A stretch of DNA of 64,000 nt from Asterionellopsis glacialis. Lineage: Eukaryota; Bacillariophyta; Plagiogrammaphyceae; Rhaphoneidales; Asterionellopsidaceae. The notes below the pieces were generated by a model. The model saw only the letters and a list, made by a program, of their open reading frames with translations, had not been told where the DNA came from and did no database searches. Position numbers and translations under genes: made by a program. The stretch's first letter is position 1. Each line of letters starts with the position of its first letter. This document shows positions 53,804-64,000 of the stretch, one piece after another. Location of the stretch: the NCBI GenBank assembly GCA_014885115.2, contig WKLE02000485.1, positions 3,284 through 67,283 on the forward strand, in the 5' to 3' direction.

Positions 53804-54835
53804 ATGCGTGGAAAACAATTACTGCACAACAGATCATTTTCATCACTAAGTTTAGATGAGCGGGATGTCCTTAATAAACTCAGAAGCCATTCCTCAGATC
53901 GTAGAGCAGAAAGCGAACTCTGCCATTTTGAAGAGAGATATCTTGATCAGAGAGTTAAAATTCAGCAACTTCAAAAAAGGGTATTATTTTCTCTTGTCAA
54001 CTTATTAGATCCAGCCCGAGGTGAAAAGACAAAGAAAAAATCAAGCAGAAAAAGAAACTCCCGCATCCTTACCTTAACACCCAAGACAGGCAAGAGCGAA
54101 AACAACATCGATCAAATGCACCAGCCGAAAATAGATCAACTAGTGCATCCATCCAAAACATCAAAATCAAGTGAGTTTGTTATAAGTGATTCTTGTACTT
54201 CTTATCGCCGTCAGGGACATTTTGAAGAACAAAAGGTTTATCTCAACGAAAATGTGCGTTCTCCAAAAGCACCGGAGCCTGTCAATAAAAGTCTAAATCC
54301 TGATTTTTGCACGGAAATTCGCATAAACGAAACCCTGATGTATCAGCATCTGCTGACAACAACGACTGGGTATACGGAAAAAGCGTTTCGTGTGCCCCCT
54401 AATCGACACGTAATGGATCGTCCTCAAACATTTATTAACGAGCAAGATGAAGGCCATACCTCTTTTTCTACCGTAACAACATCCGACGGTACAACGGACA
54501 ATTCCATTCCAGATAATTCAACCAGGGATACCGCTAATGAAACGGTGTTGCACGCGAGGGAGTGCAAAGAAAATAAATGCTGTTCAAGCAAGTATGGGGA
54601 AGCCAGTAAACACTGTCAGGCAATCCATCCATCGGGTTTGAACAATGCGGAATACTTACAACAGAAACAGAATAAAATGAAAAATACGAAATCATTTGGA
54701 CCAGGACAAGGAACACACAAACGTAAAAAGATGACAATGAAAAAAAATCGGACCATGCCGATTCCTAAAACATGCATGAAGCCTATATCGGAGAAGTTTG
54801 TGGGTCTCGTCAGAGAGCTCAAATGGAAGTTTTAA
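53804..54835 (+). CDS. Uncharacterised basic protein
   Basis: Single exon, 343 residues from an ATG. I do not recognise a family. The N-terminal 70 residues are helical-looking with a run of charged residues (RAESELCHFEERYLDQRVKI) and QQLQKRVLFSLVNLL. The middle is Lys/Arg/Ser-rich (KTKKKSSRKRNSR), and the rest is polar with many Asn, Thr and Lys, ending FVGLVRELKWKF. The composition suggests a disordered, possibly nucleic-acid-binding protein. It sits downstream of the pyrimidine-rich stretch at about 53465-53535. Confidence 0.5.
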   Translation: MRGKQLLHNRSFSSLSLDERDVLNKLRSHSSDRRAESELCHFEERYLDQRVKIQQLQKRVLFSLVNLLDPARGEKTKKKSSRKRNSRILTLTPKTGKSENNIDQMHQPKIDQLVHPSKTSKSSEFVISDSCTSYRRQGHFEEQKVYLNENVRSPKAPEPVNKSLNPDFCTEIRINETLMYQHLLTTTTGYTEKAFRVPPNRHVMDRPQTFINEQDEGHTSFSTVTTSDGTTDNSIPDNSTRDTANETVLHARECKENKCCSSKYGEASKHCQAIHPSGLNNAEYLQQKQNKMKNTKSFGPGQGTHKRKKMTMKKNRTMPIPKTCMKPISEKFVGLVRELKWKF

Positions 54836-56054
54836 TACCTCTTGCCAGTTGCAACTTAATGGAATGGGTAATCTCCAAGACTATCTATTCTAAAACTAAT
54901 CTATTCTATTCTACATCAATTCAGAACTTCAGAACTTTAATACCGCTGCACTTCTTTACGCTTTCGCAATAATAATCCACAAATTCATCTAAAAATAAAT
55001 ATAAAAACCAAACTTCCTGTAACTGTTTCACAACATATCTAGAAAAAATCACAATTCGGTCTAAGCTCTATTGCCTGGTAAATTTTCTATCAAAGCATCA
55101 GCAGAACATTAGCTTTCCATACGTTCAACCGCAAAATGGCTGAGAAGTTTTCTAGCACTTTCTGGCAATAATTCTTGCCATCCTGAAATTCCATCAGTGT
55201 CAAAAACTCTAGACTGTCGAATTCCATATACACCAAGCTCGACCAGGTTTACGTCAGTCTGCGCAGCATCGTAAATGTTGATGCGTACTCGAAAGTGGAT
55301 GGAAAAGTACCGAAGTTTATGTTCCATAAGTATGACAGCAGCTCGGTTGTTTGGGAAGAAATGTAAGTTTGACTTCGAATGTATTAAAAAAACAGAGGTA
55401 CAATCACTGTTGGTAGCATAAACGTTCAAACATAAATATTAATTACCATGATACTAATTGAATCAAGTTGACCAACTTTATTATTTTTGCAACAAATTTT
55501 AAGTAATTTTGTTCCACTTGTGTATGATAGATTAAAATATAATTCAAGGAATCATGGACTAAGGAATTATCTGTACTATTCCTGGCCTCCGTAATACTGT
55601 GCCATCTTTCACGACCTGGAACAATGAAAATAGAATATTTTTTATTATAGGATATCTGTTATAAGTAATTAATAATTAATAATGTTTTGTACTGTAGCTA
55701 TCATGTTGAAAGGTACTTACTAATCCATAACAGATACCTTGTATAATATCTATAAAAGGTACGTCAGTTACCAGGTACTTGGGTTTATACACTGTAGTCA
55801 GTAAAATAATTTGAACCTTTGGTGTCAATCCCAGAATCAAAAATCGGCGAAATTACAAAAATTCCCCAAATTTTCCTTTCCTTGTCAGCGTTTCCTGTCC
55901 ACTGGTAGGACAAGAAAGATTTAGGTAGACCCTATATCTTGACATAGGTGACAACTTCAAAAGTGGAAAAGATCTGGAACAACGGTTTTGACAAACCGGC
56001 AGACACAGACCGCACGAGTGCATTAAAGAGAAATTTTACTCAAACCACATCACC
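54836..56054. other. Intergenic region, possible small minus-strand ORF
   Basis: A minus-strand frame at 55327-55109 (72 codons from ATG; 106 codons if read from a TTG) has balanced composition, RYFSIHFRVRINIYDAAQTD with a tail SARKLLSHFAVERMES, and might be a small gene or terminal exon. No family was recognised. The remainder has GGTACGTCAGTTACCAGGTAC near 55759-55779. Confidence 0.35.
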
Positions 56055-56831
56055 ATGGGATCTCAATCCTCTACGCTGAAGAGAAATCCCGAAAGTGTTT
56101 CTTTCAGTCGTTTAAGGTTCGACTCTCCAAGCATTGCTTCCCCACGTCACAGGCACGATCTTTTATCACAGAGAAGAACTGGAGATACATCTCCAAAGCT
56201 AAATCTGCAGCGTTCATCATCATTTGGCAAGGCATCACACATTCTACCCAATGAAAACACGCCATTGGTGCCTCCAAACCTGGGTGGTACATTAAAAACA
56301 GTGCCACAAGTAGAAGGAGCATCATCGCTGGAAAGTGAAATGTCATTCGAAGCCCCCATAGCCCCTCCATTCGCTGTTTGGATTACACCTGCATTACTAT
56401 GTGCTTTGGCATACGCACTATACAACATCTTCATTAAGAAAGGGTCTAATTCGATTCATCCCGTTCTAGGAGGCGTCATTCTTCAGATTGTAGCGGCACT
56501 TTTAGGATCACTACTTCTGATCATGATCGTCTTTCGTGATGGGTCGGACACTCTTCAATTCGACCAAACTGGAATCAATTGGTCTATTGCTGCAGGGGTG
56601 GCTGTTGGTGCTGCTGAGATGCTTTCATTCTTTGTTATGGGTATGGGAGTTCAAGCTATGCAGGCGGTTCCCATTATTATTGGCGGTTCGGTAATGTTCG
56701 GTACCATCTTGGGTGCAATATGGCTGCATGAAATTCTTACCTATCAGGGTTGGCTTGGTGTGGTTCTTCTTGTGATTGGAATTGTTATGGTTGCGACCGA
56801 TCCAGGGTCTGGATTAGGGGAAGGGCACTAA
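56055..56831 (+). CDS. Single-domain EamA/DMT-type membrane transporter
   Basis: Single exon, 258 residues. An extended hydrophilic, Ser/Pro-rich N-terminus of about 110 residues precedes one EamA-like half with five hydrophobic helices: WITPALLCALAYALYNIFI, VLGGVILQIVAALLGSLL, SIAAGVAVGAAEMLSFFVMG, VPIIIGGSVMFGTILGAIW, and GWLGVVLLVIGIVMVATDP. Most EamA drug/metabolite transporters carry two such halves (ten helices); this is one half, like small members that work as dimers. The substrate is unknown. The N-terminal tail is probably cytosolic. Confidence 0.78.
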   Translation: MGSQSSTLKRNPESVSFSRLRFDSPSIASPRHRHDLLSQRRTGDTSPKLNLQRSSSFGKASHILPNENTPLVPPNLGGTLKTVPQVEGASSLESEMSFEAPIAPPFAVWITPALLCALAYALYNIFIKKGSNSIHPVLGGVILQIVAALLGSLLLIMIVFRDGSDTLQFDQTGINWSIAAGVAVGAAEMLSFFVMGMGVQAMQAVPIIIGGSVMFGTILGAIWLHEILTYQGWLGVVLLVIGIVMVATDPGSGLGEGH

Positions 56832-58694
56832 ATTGAATATTTATTGGAGGATTAGGTGGGATAGATCTGCTGTAATATCCGGCGTTAATCCTATTCATCT
56901 ACTAAATACACTCCAGGGATATATCCATATCACAATCTTCATATTTTAGAGCATATTCTTTCGCACCTCCCATTTTAAAAGCTAGCAAACTTACAATTAT
57001 AAGTCCAACTTTTATCAACAGTTGTTTTCCTGAGCTTGTATTTTGCTTCTAGCTCATGTGTATTTTTCTCCAATTATCAACCATAAATTGAAAAAGAGAC
57101 TCACGACTTTCTTCCTATGGTTTCACCCCTTAGTTTTGGTGACGATATCTATTCAGTGTATCTTGCATCATTATACTNNNNNNNNNNNNNNNNNNNNNNN
57201 NNNAATGTTTCACAGTTTTGTTAGCTGACTTACCCAAGTAGATTTCATATTCTGTTGTAAAACTTTTTGGAACAAAAAGAGAGCTTCGGTCCTCCATTCT
57301 AGATCTCGATAATGACAAACCCCCTTAAACTGTCCCACATTGGATCCAAGACAAGATCTTGTATCAACTTATGGTATGATATGCTTTCGTGCTAGACTTC
57401 TTAATATTTTTTTTGTATCCATCTATTTCAGGCGGCGACATCCAATCAGTTGATGGACATAGCATCTATTTTTGGGCACGGTTAAGCATCAGGACTCGTG
57501 CACTCATGATGCTCGTATTCAGATATTTTCCCCGCTCTTGTTGTTTGTAGTTTATATCCTTTTGAGCATCGGTATTTCAATAGATCATGGTGAGATATTT
57601 TTGGGAGAACCTACTAAAATTGGAGCTTTCTTACAAATCCTATCCATCTTGGAAGTTTAGAATGTGACAAAAAAATTTATTTCATCAGAGGGAGGTAATT
57701 ATACTTTCGACATCTGACTTAATGTACTATGAATTATCAACTCCCTTTCCATCTGCTTCCAACAGCAATTTGCTCTTGTCATAATGATCGAGTGGACGAT
57801 ATATGGACACTATATCGCGCAGACTCTGCTGACCGGTTCTCACAGGATAAAAACACAAACGTATCATACACATTAGCAGAATCGTACACTTAGGATCACG
57901 AAAGACTTGCTTTTCAATTTTCTCATTCTTGCCTATTTATAGTACTGGTACAACAGTATTGTAGCGTACTTATATCGCAACAAAGTTTTGGGGTTGCTTC
58001 CTGTCCTGTTCTGGTGATTATAATGCAACAATATGATGTGTTTGCAGAAAACTTCATGGGAGCGGTATGATATGTTTGTATATAAAACGGTATGTGTACA
58101 ATTGAGCGGAAATTTGAGACGACGAAATCCACCTATGGACAGATGATGATACTTTTGAGTTTGGACTGTATTGAATATGTAATGCCTTTTTTCACAATAC
58201 TATAGAATATGATAATGAATCATGTCCAAATATATGAGCTTTGAGAAGTCCTGCATGAGATCTCGCTGGATGAGAGATGAATTAGAGCCTATTCAAGATT
58301 CAAGTATGATGTGCAGATGTCTCAAAATTTCCACCCGCCGCTACAGCGGCGCCAGGAAGCACAACATGGCCCTTCGTGAGTGAATGTGAGTCGAGTTGAT
58401 CAATCAAAAACAAAGATTTTCCGGTCCAGCTTGATGAGCGAATACGAGTCGAATTAATCAAACAGAGACACATCAAAAACACCTGGGGTGCGAATCAACT
58501 GTGCGAATCTTGATCCAGAACAAACCGCAGAAACAAGAAAAACAACCATCACAAGACCGTGGCAGGTAGGGGAATCTCGAAATCAACATGAATACTCTGT
58601 GCAAGTTGTCATGATTTTTTCTCGGACTTATGCTACTTGCTACTGCATTGCATCATTGTTGATTTGACGTTATTTCGGTTCGCACATTTGCATA
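56832..58694. other. Intergenic region with a short N gap
   Basis: About 1.9 kb with no supported gene and one 26-base N run (57178-57203). Frames in this stretch are short and overlapping. Nothing else is claimed. Confidence 0.4.
57178..57203. other. Assembly gap (N run)
   Basis: 26 unresolved bases. Confidence 0.99.
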
Positions 58695-58724
58695 TTGAAG
58701 GTTGACAAGAACAGCCGGACACGA

Positions 58725-60854
58725 ATGAGACGAAACAACGCAACATTGAAACTCTGGTGTCGCTTTCTTTTAATAATATATACTAATATTGTATGCATGT
58801 TGGTTTTGTTTAGCCACAAGACACAAGGAGCTACATTTATCAGGAATTTCAAACCATCTAATTTTGATCGAAGGACAGCATCTATAACAAACACGATGGC
58901 CTTCTCTACAAGCTCAGGGTCGAATCGTCCAGTTCCTCGAAAACTTCACTTACCCCCATTCGAAAAATATGTAGGAGATTTATTGAAGCAAAGAGGTCTG
59001 TCCATTACATTTCCACCTGATATTGAAGCAGCAGCACTCGGTGCTATTAGTGGTGATGAAAAATATGTAGCACCCAACAACTTGACAACTACATTGGTTG
59101 ACCTTACGGATAGACCCTATATTACTGTAGATAATGATGATTCCATGGACCTTGATCAAGCAATGTTTATAGCACCATGGTATGGACCCCCTCCACGGAG
59201 GGGACGTCCAAACGGCGCGGGAGAGGACAAGGGGGGTATTCTTCGTGAAAGACGCAAGGGTGAACCTCATCAGTCAGAATTTTATCTTGTATCATATGCC
59301 TTGGCAGATGGACATCATTATGTTCCACCTACTTCACCATTGTTCCAAGCAGCATTGGATCGTGGTGGAGCTAGTTTTTATCTCCCATCCTTGTGTATCC
59401 CCATGCTCCCACGGTCATTGTCAGAAGATGCCATGTCATTAAACGAAAACCAAGTCCGACGAGCTCTAGTATTTGAAATGATAGTTGATGCTGAAACGGG
59501 ACAAGTACAACATACCAAACCTATTTGGGCAAATGTGAAAAGTATTTGGAAGGGAAGTTATAGATTGGTGCAGGAATATTATGACACTGTGGACAGTATA
59601 GGAAACAAGAAAAGATATGAAAATCTAAAGGACAAAATGAAACATAACCCCATTCATGGTGCACCATACGAAGAAACTGTAGTCCTTCTTCGTCGTGTAG
59701 GACAACTTCGCAGAAGACTTATGCGTAGTCGTAATATTATTGAATTTCATCGTTCTGAAACTGGCATTAGGTACGATGCCACAACAGGAAAATTGGTCAA
59801 GCACAACACAGAGCGGTATAAATCAGAATTATTTAATGAACAAATATCTCTAATGAGTAATATGGAGGGTGCAAGATTACTGGATGCATTGGATGTAGTC
59901 GAGGACCTTGTTGGTTTACGTGATGATGTGAGTCCAATTTATCGTTACCAAGATGCACCTAGAAAAGACCAAGTCGATACATTAGTTTCTCTGATTGAAG
60001 AACTCATCCTCCTTCACTCTCTAGATGAAAGTGTCTTTCGATGGATTCCACGAGGGTCGAATGGGTCTGACTTTGGTGGAGAATTTTTAGGTGATTACCT
60101 AAAACGATTGCACCATAGAGTTCATGGGGATCATGCTGCTGATGACAACGGTCCTATGGGTGCTCATCCCATGGAGGCTGATGTTCTTCGAGCCATTGAA
60201 CGACAAGCTGTTGTAACTAATGTGGGAGCACACTTTGGTGGCGAGGTAAGACCACATTATAGTCTACGAGTGGATGCCTATGCACGCTTTTCATCTCCTA
60301 TGCGTGAACTGGTAGGATGTTTCACACACAAACAACTTTGGGATGGAGTATTTGCTGCGCGGTTAGGTGTTGATACATCCGTGAATGATCCGCACTTGAG
60401 AGATAAGGTAATTGATGCTGCTGCGAAAGCAAAGAGCATTCAGCGGCGTTTGTCTGGAGCTGCGCATATATACCTTATGGATGCATTCTTTGCACCTGAC
60501 CTTGAGTTGGAAGAGCCTCAACGACCTCGACGTCATGGTGTCATTGTTGGAATAGATTCAACAGCGCAACGTAAGAAACGACGCCGTAACAGTCGTATGG
60601 TTTACGTAAAGATTGAAGAATTAGAAGTTAGGGTTTCTGTACGTGATATTGAAAGCATTTATGGTGTTGAATATGGTCCTGCAACAACAATTGGAAAATA
60701 TGGAGTCTGCGTAAAGATTATCCCAACCGATGAGGGTGTCAAACAACAACCAATTGCACCGGCTTTTTATGTCGGTCAAAGTGTGAACCTTTCTGTATAT
60801 GATCACGCTGATAAATACTGGGTTTTCAAAATAGAGCCGTGTGACAGAAAGTGA
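58725..60854 (+). CDS. RNB-domain (RNase II/R-type) ribonuclease with N-terminal targeting signal
   Basis: Single exon, 709 residues from the ATG at 58725; the longer frame starts with TTG. A hydrophobic segment, LLIIYTNIVCMLVLFSHKTQ, resembles a signal peptide and is followed by GATFIRNFKP, which could be a plastid-type (signal plus transit) junction with an aromatic near the cleavage site. The catalytic RNB motif reads TVDNDDSMDLDQAM: D136, D142, D144 match the Mg-binding aspartates of RNase II, while the fourth (D210 in E. coli) is Q145. DLDQA occurs in an RNB branch I know from bacteria. Other RNB marks are SYALADGHHYVPPTSPLF, PMLPRSLSEDAMSLNENQVR, EFHRSETGIRYD, and YARFSSPMRELVGCFTHKQL. 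A basic loop with KKRRRN precedes a C-terminal OB-like end. The enzyme would degrade RNA 3' to 5', perhaps in the plastid. Confidence 0.85.
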   Translation: MRRNNATLKLWCRFLLIIYTNIVCMLVLFSHKTQGATFIRNFKPSNFDRRTASITNTMAFSTSSGSNRPVPRKLHLPPFEKYVGDLLKQRGLSITFPPDIEAAALGAISGDEKYVAPNNLTTTLVDLTDRPYITVDNDDSMDLDQAMFIAPWYGPPPRRGRPNGAGEDKGGILRERRKGEPHQSEFYLVSYALADGHHYVPPTSPLFQAALDRGGASFYLPSLCIPMLPRSLSEDAMSLNENQVRRALVFEMIVDAETGQVQHTKPIWANVKSIWKGSYRLVQEYYDTVDSIGNKKRYENLKDKMKHNPIHGAPYEETVVLLRRVGQLRRRLMRSRNIIEFHRSETGIRYDATTGKLVKHNTERYKSELFNEQISLMSNMEGARLLDALDVVEDLVGLRDDVSPIYRYQDAPRKDQVDTLVSLIEELILLHSLDESVFRWIPRGSNGSDFGGEFLGDYLKRLHHRVHGDHAADDNGPMGAHPMEADVLRAIERQAVVTNVGAHFGGEVRPHYSLRVDAYARFSSPMRELVGCFTHKQLWDGVFAARLGVDTSVNDPHLRDKVIDAAAKAKSIQRRLSGAAHIYLMDAFFAPDLELEEPQRPRRHGVIVGIDSTAQRKKRRRNSRMVYVKIEELEVRVSVRDIESIYGVEYGPATTIGKYGVCVKIIPTDEGVKQQPIAPAFYVGQSVNLSVYDHADKYWVFKIEPCDRK

Positions 60855-61748
60855 AATGTTAAAGTCGAAGTCAATACCTTTTAAAAATTAAAAAAAGATG
60901 CACTCTTTAGTATTATTTATTGCCTTTCTTTTTAGATGACTATATTTTTGAAATTTTACAGAATGGGTCTTTGTAGATTAGGGCTCGCAGGTTGCTTTAG
61001 ATGAACTACTTTTATTGCACCAGGTACAGTCTGTGCACATATCATACTTGATAGTATTCTAAGAACTTACCTGTAGTGAGTAGACTACCTGGTGGCACCT
61101 GAATCAATGATCATTGACATATATCCTTGGTATCATACTACTTGGTACTGGTACCTCTAAATTGTGGCCATAGATTCGGCGACAGTCGGTAGTCGGATGG
61201 ATTTTCGGAGTGTCGAGAGTCTCTAGGGTTTATTGTGCGACCTATTTAATTAATAGAGGTGTTCCGATCAAAAGAAGTAATTAAGTATCCGTTATTTTCT
61301 TGCTTTTTCAAAATGTTCGCTTCTCCGCAGATTTGATATTTTTCAATTTACTTATCACCATATTATGTACTTTTACACTACCAGGCTATCTTCTATTTAT
61401 ATACAGCGGAAAACTCACGGGAAATGCAAGAGCGGGTGCGCTAACTCGGAATTGTCTGATGTACATTTTTTAACATACATACTTAACGCAAGATTCAGTG
61501 TATATATATTTCTGTATGACTGCCTCTTTTGCTTGTAGAGTTTTCTACGCATCGTCTGTTTCGTTACCGTACAGTTTTGCCTTACCTGGTACCCGGTACT
61601 TCTTGTTTGACCATCGATCGTGTTGTTCGTGTTTGATATCGAAGACTACAGACCCTCTGAAACATATTTTGGCGTTTGTTTCGTGGAGAGGATCCCAGAT
61701 CAAGAGGCCAAGTGCTTTCGCTTATAATCGACAACGTTAGCGACGACC
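60855..61748. other. Intergenic region with GGTACC words
   Basis: Downstream of the RNB gene and upstream of the OSCA/CSC1 gene. It contains CAGGTACAGTC and ACCTGGTGGCACC near 61020-61100, TTGGTACTGGTACC near 61142-61155, and ACCTGGTACCCGGTACTTC near 61587-61605. No gene is supported. Confidence 0.45.
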
Positions 61749-64000
61749 ATGAGTTACAATGACGACGCAACAGTGGTAGAAGAATCATCGTCAATGATGG
61801 GAGAAAGCAGCACTAGTTTATCAGATTTTTTCTGGAATCAAACGGATGGCGGTGATGATGATTTCATTTCTAAACTGAAACCAGCCACAGATGTATCGGT
61901 CGATACCGTCAAGGCATCTTTGTTCTTCAATGCAATCGTCTTTATCATTTTAATTACAAGTTATGAAGTACTACGACGGAAAATACCGGCAGTCTACTCG
62001 GCACGACGAATGTTTCATGAACCTGGTCAGAACCCCCCATCACCCACTACAAGACGACGGATGGAACGAGATTCATCTATTGCACATTTGCCACAAAACT
62101 CCATGGTTCCATTGGATTGGATTGGGCCCGTATTCGGTGTCTCGTGGTCAAGAGTCCTCAAGACTGGCGGATTAGATGGTTACTTTTTTCTACGCTACCT
62201 TCGTATGTGTCTAAGGATCACAAGTATATCTACGTTTTGGGCAGCCATTATCCTTGTACCAGTCTTTGCGACAGGCACGAATGGTGCGAGTGGATGGTAC
62301 CATTTGAGTATGGCCAACATTACCAGCGGGACGTGGCGCATGTGGGTACCGACAGTCTTTATTTATTTGTTTTCCGCCTTTTGCTTTTTCGTCATGAAAC
62401 AAGAATACCGACATTTCCTCGAATTACGTATGGACTTTTTGGGTAAGGGCACCAGAACCAAAGTCGATCCTCAGCACCAGTACTCTCTCATGGTAGAAAA
62501 CATCCCTCGGGAATTGCGTAGTGATACAGCATTGTTTGAATACTTTGATAATCTTTTCCCAGGAAAGGTTCATTCTGCAAGTGTTGTGTTGAATATTCCA
62601 GATTTAGAAAAGGCAGTCGCCAGGCGTCTTCGAGTAGTTCGACGATTAGAAAAGTCCATTGCCAGTTTCCATTCCACAAATAGAAGACCTGTACACATCG
62701 TAGGACGAAGTCGCTTTTCATTGTTTGGTGTTGTATGTTCTCCCATTTGGGTCAACACGCTTTGCTCCGGTGATGCAACGACGCATCTTATTGGCGAGGA
62801 CGATCCGATTCCTGCCAAAGGAACGAGAGTCGATTCGATATCCTATTATACCAGAGAGCTGGCAGAGTGCAATAAGGTTGTAGCAGCTTTACAAAAGAAA
62901 AAGGCTGAAATTGCAGAATCAGGAAGAGCTACAACGCATTACACCAGTGTTTGGTCCGATGTTATGGAAATAGCTTCTGAAACAGCTGGTCAAATCATGG
63001 CAGAATCATTGCAGGATAATGATCTCATTTCTCCTGCAGACTCTTTAGAATCTTTTGGTGACTTTGAAGGCGCCCATATTCCGCAAGCGGAACAAATGGG
63101 CTCATTGAGATATGGGTCATTCGGTGCTCCTGATTCCTCGCCATATTTGACAGCACGGAAAATTCAGGCCGCCGCCTCCAAATCTCGCATGAGAAGCGAT
63201 TTGTTGGACGACTCTGATGACGAGAAGGAAGTGCGTCTAATGGAAGATCAAATGAATACCACAGTTGACTCAAAAAATTCCAGGAGAGGCTTTGCGCCTG
63301 GTCACGAAGAAAAGAAGCGTACGTTCTTGCGAAGAACCGCAGGAAGACTAGGTTTAGATTTTGCTGTCGCGGGACTTCGATTTGCAAATCGGTATTTGGA
63401 TCGTGCCGTGGAAAGTATGTTGGGAAATACAATGTCATCTACGGGTTTTGTGACGTTTTTAGATCATTTCTCTCTTTCTTGTGCAGTCAGTGCTCGATTA
63501 ACGTTGAAACCTAATGTCCTAGGTGTCACAGTTGCACCAGAACCACGTGATATCCGATGGGAAGCTATACACACACCTCAAACGAATAGAGACAGTCGCG
63601 AATCATTGACGAATGTTTTACTCCTTCTCGGTGTCATTCTTTGGTCCTTCCCGTTGACTGCCATTCAAGCGTTTGCCACTGCTGAACAGGTTGCACGGAT
63701 CCCAGGGATGGAATGGGTCCTCTCCGTTGATGGTGGCAGTCTCCGAGCATTTATCAATGGTTATCTTCCAGTTCTTGCTTTGCTTGGATTGATTCTTTTG
63801 CTACCTCTCTTATTTGAATGGATCGCAGTCTCATATGAACACCGAAAAACTCTTTCAGATGTGCAACATTCCATCCTTGGCCGATACTTTTACTACCAAC
63901 TTGCCAATATTTACATCACTGTCACGGCAGGTTCTTTGTGGAAAAGTCTGGCAGATATTATTGATCATCCAGGACGAGTTTTACAGCTTTTAGGACAATC
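61749..64000 (+). CDS. OSCA/CSC1/TMEM63-type channel, partial at window edge
   Basis: Open from the ATG at 61749 through the window end, about 750 codons without a stop, so the C-terminal part is missing. Membrane helix 1 is LFFNAIVFIILITSYEVLRR, followed by a cytosolic loop rich in Arg with SARRMFHEP, then WIGPVFGVSWSRVLKTGGLD and FLRYLRMCLRI, typical of the late-exocytosis N-terminal region of CSC1-like proteins. Next is HQYSLMVENIPRELRSDTAL (the cytosolic RRM-like domain). After a long insert with acidic, Ser-rich sequence comes TGFVTFLDHFSLSCAVSARL, APEPRDIRWEAI and membrane helices VLLLLGVILWSFPLTAIQAF and LPVLALLGLILLLPLLFEW, as in the family. These proteins are mechanically or osmotically gated cation channels. 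The insert (about residues 350-500) is longer than in plant members. Confidence 0.9.
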   Translation, partial: MSYNDDATVVEESSSMMGESSTSLSDFFWNQTDGGDDDFISKLKPATDVSVDTVKASLFFNAIVFIILITSYEVLRRKIPAVYSARRMFHEPGQNPPSPTTRRRMERDSSIAHLPQNSMVPLDWIGPVFGVSWSRVLKTGGLDGYFFLRYLRMCLRITSISTFWAAIILVPVFATGTNGASGWYHLSMANITSGTWRMWVPTVFIYLFSAFCFFVMKQEYRHFLELRMDFLGKGTRTKVDPQHQYSLMVENIPRELRSDTALFEYFDNLFPGKVHSASVVLNIPDLEKAVARRLRVVRRLEKSIASFHSTNRRPVHIVGRSRFSLFGVVCSPIWVNTLCSGDATTHLIGEDDPIPAKGTRVDSISYYTRELAECNKVVAALQKKKAEIAESGRATTHYTSVWSDVMEIASETAGQIMAESLQDNDLISPADSLESFGDFEGAHIPQAEQMGSLRYGSFGAPDSSPYLTARKIQAAASKSRMRSDLLDDSDDEKEVRLMEDQMNTTVDSKNSRRGFAPGHEEKKRTFLRRTAGRLGLDFAVAGLRFANRYLDRAVESMLGNTMSSTGFVTFLDHFSLSCAVSARLTLKPNVLGVTVAPEPRDIRWEAIHTPQTNRDSRESLTNVLLLLGVILWSFPLTAIQAFATAEQVARIPGMEWVLSVDGGSLRAFINGYLPVLALLGLILLLPLLFEWIAVSYEHRKTLSDVQHSILGRYFYYQLANIYITVTAGSLWKSLADIIDHPGRVLQLLGQ

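Noticed and set aside
1..64000. tRNA, rRNA or CRISPR features
   Set aside because: I looked for T-loop-like GGTTCRANTCC with stem partners, rRNA words and spaced short repeats and found none that I can support by eye; a tRNAscan-SE run would be decisive.

Overview
The window looks like a stretch of a diatom nuclear genome, most likely a pennate species. This rests on gene content: a DUF6824-type gene, an orphan helicase-associated-repeat gene, a membrane-anchored LRR protein, a CRY-DASH, a fungal/diatom-type globin-like protein and an OSCA/CSC1 channel. Introns are few and short (about 60-170 nt), GT-AG, and several proteins start with signal peptides. I cannot name the species. Two runs of N (46674-46862 and 57178-57203) mark assembly gaps.

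Layout. 1-1220: a 129-bp tandem repeat, otherwise no gene. 1.2-9.7 kb: macro-domain protein, a FAD amine oxidase divergent from a CRY-DASH flavoprotein, a nuclear-type acidic/basic protein and a nitroreductase-like flavoprotein. 10.2-11.3 kb: a decayed minus-strand coding region with zinc-ribbon cysteines. 11.8-19.1 kb: a four-exon Na+/H+ exchanger, a YEATS-like/amidoligase-like fusion, a globin-like protein and a type II membrane JmjC/cupin hydroxylase. 19.1-25.9 kb: a gene-free, AT-rich island with a degenerate ~227-bp array and smaller duplications. 25.9-34 kb: LRR membrane protein, GFA/CENP-V-like protein, GT90 glycosyltransferase and a secreted beta-propeller (GH43-like) protein. 34-43.3 kb: exportin-7, a head-to-head pair of secreted TIM-barrel enzymes (aldo/keto reductase-like and amidohydrolase) and a mucin-stalk type I membrane protein. 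44-51.3 kb: a four-repeat helicase-associated protein, a secretory proteasome-fold protein, a fusion of a CDP-alcohol phosphotransferase-like membrane domain with a phosphocholine/ethanolamine-type cytidylyltransferase, and a DUF6824 protein. 51.3-53.8 kb: a second AT-rich, relic-bearing stretch. 53.8-64 kb: an uncharacterised basic protein, a one-domain EamA-type transporter, a signal-peptide-bearing RNB ribonuclease and an OSCA/CSC1 channel that runs off the end.

The genes are mostly unrelated housekeeping and accessory functions, not an operon-like system. The most notable protein architectures are the CDP-alcohol phosphotransferase-like/cytidylyltransferase fusion (47275-48912), whose phosphotransferase motif has lost key residues while the cytidylyltransferase motifs are intact; the YEATS-like/amidoligase-like fusion (14173-15525), which lacks residues expected for catalysis; and the proteasome-fold protein with an N-terminal signal (45291-46490). 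Outside genes, short GGTACC/CAGGTAC and TAGGTCCTA-type sequences recur in nearly every intergenic region and form an unexplained dispersed signal.

Splice sites were inferred by eye from GT-AG sites, reading phase and protein family continuity. Where the longest open frame begins with a non-ATG codon, the first in-frame ATG was used.
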